Shown one piece after another: positions 61,111-64,000 of a DNA stretch of 64,000 bases (position 1 is the first letter of the stretch; each line of letters opens with the position of its first letter). Where the stretch lies: positions 4,732,839 through 4,796,838 of the forward strand of contig NC_063049.1 of the NCBI RefSeq assembly GCF_018812025.1, written 5' to 3'. The position numbers and the translations under genes are program-made. The notes beneath the pieces are model-generated. The model ran no database searches. It worked only from the letters and a program-made list of their open reading frames with translations, and was not told where the DNA came from. Origin of the DNA: Megalobrama amblycephala. Taxonomy: Eukaryota; Chordata; Actinopteri; Cypriniformes; Xenocyprididae.

Positions 61111-62585
61111 TGTAGCGATTTCGTACAGTTATTAATTAATTTATGAGTTAGATATATGAATATAATAAAGCTTTATGATTTATTATTATGCATATATCGA
61201 CCCAAGGGGGAATTAAACATATATTGTGAATTAATTACAACGAATTATAATCAATTACATATATGATTAGTACTGGTTTAATAATTGTTTAGAGAAACCG
61301 TCGGTTTGTCCAGCAAACCTTTAGCTCCTCACAGAATTATCGAAAGGAAGATTTTTCTCTGGCCACGAGAAAGACTTTGTTAAAGTGTTAAAGTGACCTG
61401 GTTTTTGTTGAAGGAGCAAAAGAACAATCGAGCGTGAATAATGTGTTTAATATATGAAAACTACTAGTACAGAGATTATACGTCTAAATACAGAATATAC
61501 AAATATATACAAAAGGGAATGTAGAGACAGGAAAGGAAGGATGGTCAAAGACTGGCAAATTATGACAGTTAACCCTTTTGAGAGCCAGCACAGAAATCAG
61601 TTTAAACAAATTTCAGAGAAATTAATACTTGCATATGGTTCAAGTCGGTGTGCAGCAGAGTTTCAATGCGCTTGGCTTGGTTGGTCCTTTCCGAGAGGGT
61701 TTCTCCGGCGGGGTTTTCAAACGAGGTTTAACTGACGCATAAGATGACAGAGAAGAAGGAAGAGAGAGAGTCCAAGGAGATGGTCATCCCGGAAGGAGCT
61801 GAGCGTGTGATGACAGCGCTGTTGCCTGAGGCAGTTCAGGGGCAGTTTAGAGACAATCGGGAGACAAAGGAAAAGCGCGTGTCGTTTGCTTTTATGGAAA
61901 ATCAAGCGAACACACCTCCTGAGTTGGAACGGCCAATAGATGCATAGCACTGTTTGGCGGGCAAAGTTTCTTTGTCTTGTCTCCCAGCTGAATTTGCATG
62001 ATTTATGGCTATCAGATCGGATTTCGAGATGGAGTACTTTCTTCACAGTATTATTAAACAAATAGAACAATGCATTTGACAGTTATGTGAACTGTCTCAG
62101 TGAATGATCAGTAGCAAGGGCTTTAAAACGAGATCAAACTTGCCAGATCAGAAAGGCATATAAAAGAAGTTATGGTTTACAGACAAATTCCATCATTGAA
62201 ACTAACACTAACTCAACTACAGTTATTTAAACTAAGTCTAAACACTAGGAAACATGCAATGCACTTGACATACATGATGGGTACATGTTGGCATAGTTAT
62301 ATTTTAAGAATAGCTGTACATACAATCTCTAAGCGTGTTTGTGTGTTTTTGTGTGTGTCTGTGTGTGTGTGGTGTGTGTTGGAATGTGATCTGGCCCTTT
62401 GATGTCCCAAGAGTTAGGAAATGGGGCCCTCTGTTTTACCTCGGAGGGTAACAAAAATGTCAGAGTGTCTGTTTTTTCTGGACCGGCTGGAGCCGAAGTC
62501 AGATTACAACACAGTCCAGCATGTGAGAAGCATCCTGAAGATTCCAGATTTTATTGACTGTCCTGATAAGTGTGCATATGCTACA
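61111..62585 (-). mobile_element. E1-family LTR (copy R), probable 5' LTR of E1
   Basis: Minus strand from TGTAGCATATG (62585) to ATCGCTACA (61111), 1475 bp, very similar to L (only about five differences in the first 180 bases). Outside the TG end is CATT on the minus strand (62589-62586); outside the CA end is TATATACTTA, not CATT. It therefore is not a clean solo LTR but looks like a 5' LTR. Frames at 61454-61947 and 62172-62612 are LTR translations. Confidence 0.85.
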
Positions 62586-63250
62586 AATGCAACAGCACAT
62601 ATGTTACATTAAATTCTTCTGTGCACAGCATAATGTTAACTATTGTATGCAATGTACTGAAACAGTTCTTGATGCATTGCAATGATTTGTTTTCTCTTCA
62701 GTGCACAAAGGTAAAAGTTCATTCTTGTATGCAGCGTAGTGCAACAAGCACCTGTCATGTTATCTCTTCACTCCAAACAGAATAACTTACTGAAATGCAA
62801 TGCACATATAATGTTATCTCTTCAATGCACAATGGATGAGTCAGTTCATTCAACACCAAATGTAATGTGTTATATAATCCATGAGGAATAAATTAGTTCT
62901 ATTATACAATGCAAGAAAACAGTCTATAACTTACATGTTAGTAACAGCATATGTTATATTAATTTCTTCTATGCACAACATAAGTTAATTATTGTATGCA
63001 ATGCAATGAAATAGTTAGTTTTTGTATTTATTACAGTGCAATAGCATATGTGATTTATTGTCTCCTCAATGCACAGAGGAAAGAGTTAGTTCTTGTGTGC
63101 AAAGCACTGACAAGAACCTGTCATGTTATCACTTCAATGCACAAAGAATGAGCTAGTTCATCCATTGCCACACCATGTCAATACTTGAGGAATAAGTTAG
63201 TTCTCATATATAATGCAAGGAAACAGTACATATCTTACATAACTGCATAT
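62586..63250 (+). repeat. Tandem array B, right copy
   Basis: About eight diverged units of 70-90 bp contain AATGCA(C/A)A-AGGAATAAGTTAGTTC, TATAATGCAAGGAAACAG, and CATATGTTA(C/T)-TT--TTCTTCTATGCACA. Alternate units differ, so a higher-order unit of about 300 bp is possible (AACAGCATATGTTATATTAA at 62945 against AACAGCACATATGTTACATT at 62592). Non-coding. Confidence 0.82.
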
Positions 63251-64000
63251 TTTACCTAATGAAAATATTTCTGGTCAACGAGTACTTGAACTGGAACTTT
63301 CTATTGACTCCTTCTGATGTTCCTTCATCCAATCAGAAGTCAATATTAGACCTACTGAACATATTTCTGGCAAATGAATCATGAACTTCTTTACATACTC
63401 ATTGACTCCATCTGATGTTAGATCAGCACACACAGTAGTTCATATTTGACTTGCAGAACATATTTCTGACCATCTTTGAAGCCTTCTGATGTCACATCAG
63501 TCATATAGAAGTCCATATTTGACCTACTGAACATATTTCCAACCCAAGAGTACTCGATCATTAACTTTTTATACTTTTGACTCCTGATATTACATCAGAC
63601 AGATAGTAGTCTAAATTTGACATGATGAACATTTTTCTGTCCCAAGCGTACTCAATCTTGAACTTACCATACATATTCATTGACTCCTGATGTTACATCA
63701 ACAGTAGTCCATATTACTCCTTCTTAATTTTTTCTGTCCCAAGTTCATTGCCTCACTATGATGATACTTCAGCCATACATAAGCCCATGTTTGACCTTCT
63801 GAACATATTTCTTTAAAATTAGTCCTCAGTCATGAACTTTGATTTCTTCTGAAGCTACAGCAGCTATAGAGTATTGCATATTTGACCTAATGGACATATT
63901 TCTAGCCTAAGTGCACTCGATCTTGAACTTTTCATTACTATTGACTCCTTCTGATGTTACTTCATCCATACAGAAGTCCTTATTAGACCTAATGAACATT
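63251..64000 (+). repeat. Tandem array A, right copy, running off the window
   Basis: About eight units of 75-100 bp: (C/A)ATATTTCTGGCC, AGTACTCGATCTTGAACTTT, ATTGACTCCTTCTGATGTTA, CATCAG-CATACAGTAGTC, CATATTTGACCTACTGAA. It is the inverted counterpart of 1505-2290. The end is not in the window. Confidence 0.85.

Noticed and set aside
61111..62585. Simple solo LTR interpretation of copy R
   Set aside because: CATT is present only outside its TG end; the CA end is followed by a primer-site-like leader, and the matching CATT lies after LTR L.
1..64000. Host protein-coding genes, tRNA or rRNA genes, microRNA precursors
   Set aside because: Every frame with recognisable motifs belongs to a mobile element. 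No exon set or RNA gene could be supported, and small non-coding RNAs in the hairpin elements cannot be judged without expression data.

Overview
The window is repeat-derived vertebrate DNA, most likely from a teleost fish and plausibly a cyprinid. The reasons are the mix of chromodomain Ty3/gypsy elements, a DIRS tyrosine-recombinase element, CR1/L2-like and Tx1/L1-like LINEs, palindromic MITEs of types common in zebrafish relatives, and an AT-rich background. I found no host gene, rRNA or tRNA gene, or CRISPR array. Almost every long open frame belongs to a transposable element. Family names come from recognised protein motifs and terminal structure, not from a database search.

Layout. 1-6.3 kb: AT-rich DNA with microsatellites, a ~100-bp tandem array (array A), a hairpin MITE, a 575-bp MITE with a 9-bp target duplication, and a hAT-like repeat. 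6.3-11.5 kb: remains of a retrovirus-like element (gag-like frames, LTR-like DNA). 11.5-26.4 kb: broken internal region of an LTR provirus (here E1, + strand). It is interrupted by a long-TIR TA-target transposon (F1, 11993-19490), which itself carries a chromovirus (G1, 12320-16777) and a solo LTR (18380-19292); by a MITE (20229-20778); and by a CR1/L2-like LINE (~21041-23390). E1 ends in an env-like frame, a polypurine tract and its 3' LTR, which starts at 26378.

26.4-57 kb is one long set of nested insertions in that 3' LTR. The LTR is split by element E2 (26789-55903, minus strand, tRNA-Phe primer site, AAAC target duplication). E2 holds a hAT-like region and a DIRS element (30505-35991). 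E2's 5' LTR holds a solo LTR (37473-38982) and a Tx1/L1-like LINE (39321-~55524) sitting in a (GA/TC)n tract. The LINE holds a long-TIR foldback element (F2, 39784-50637), which holds a Ty3/gypsy element with open gag and pol (G3, 41100-48571, minus strand).

57-64 kb: a second tandem repeat (array B), a deleted chromovirus (G2) with a solo LTR of the E1 family in its 5' LTR, an inverted E1-family LTR (61111-62585), then arrays B and A again.

The most striking observations are: (1) the 3' LTR of G3 contains both an unspliced and an exactly spliced copy of the same small exons; (2) the G3 5' LTR is only a 129-bp inverted stub, yet the element has matching target duplications; (3) gag and pol of G3 are separated by a textbook -1 frameshift signal; (4) the two E1-family LTRs at 26378-57006 and 61111-62585 face opposite ways but share a CATT target duplication, and their outer flanks together rebuild one unit of array B, which implies an inversion (or misassembly) that split a single provirus.
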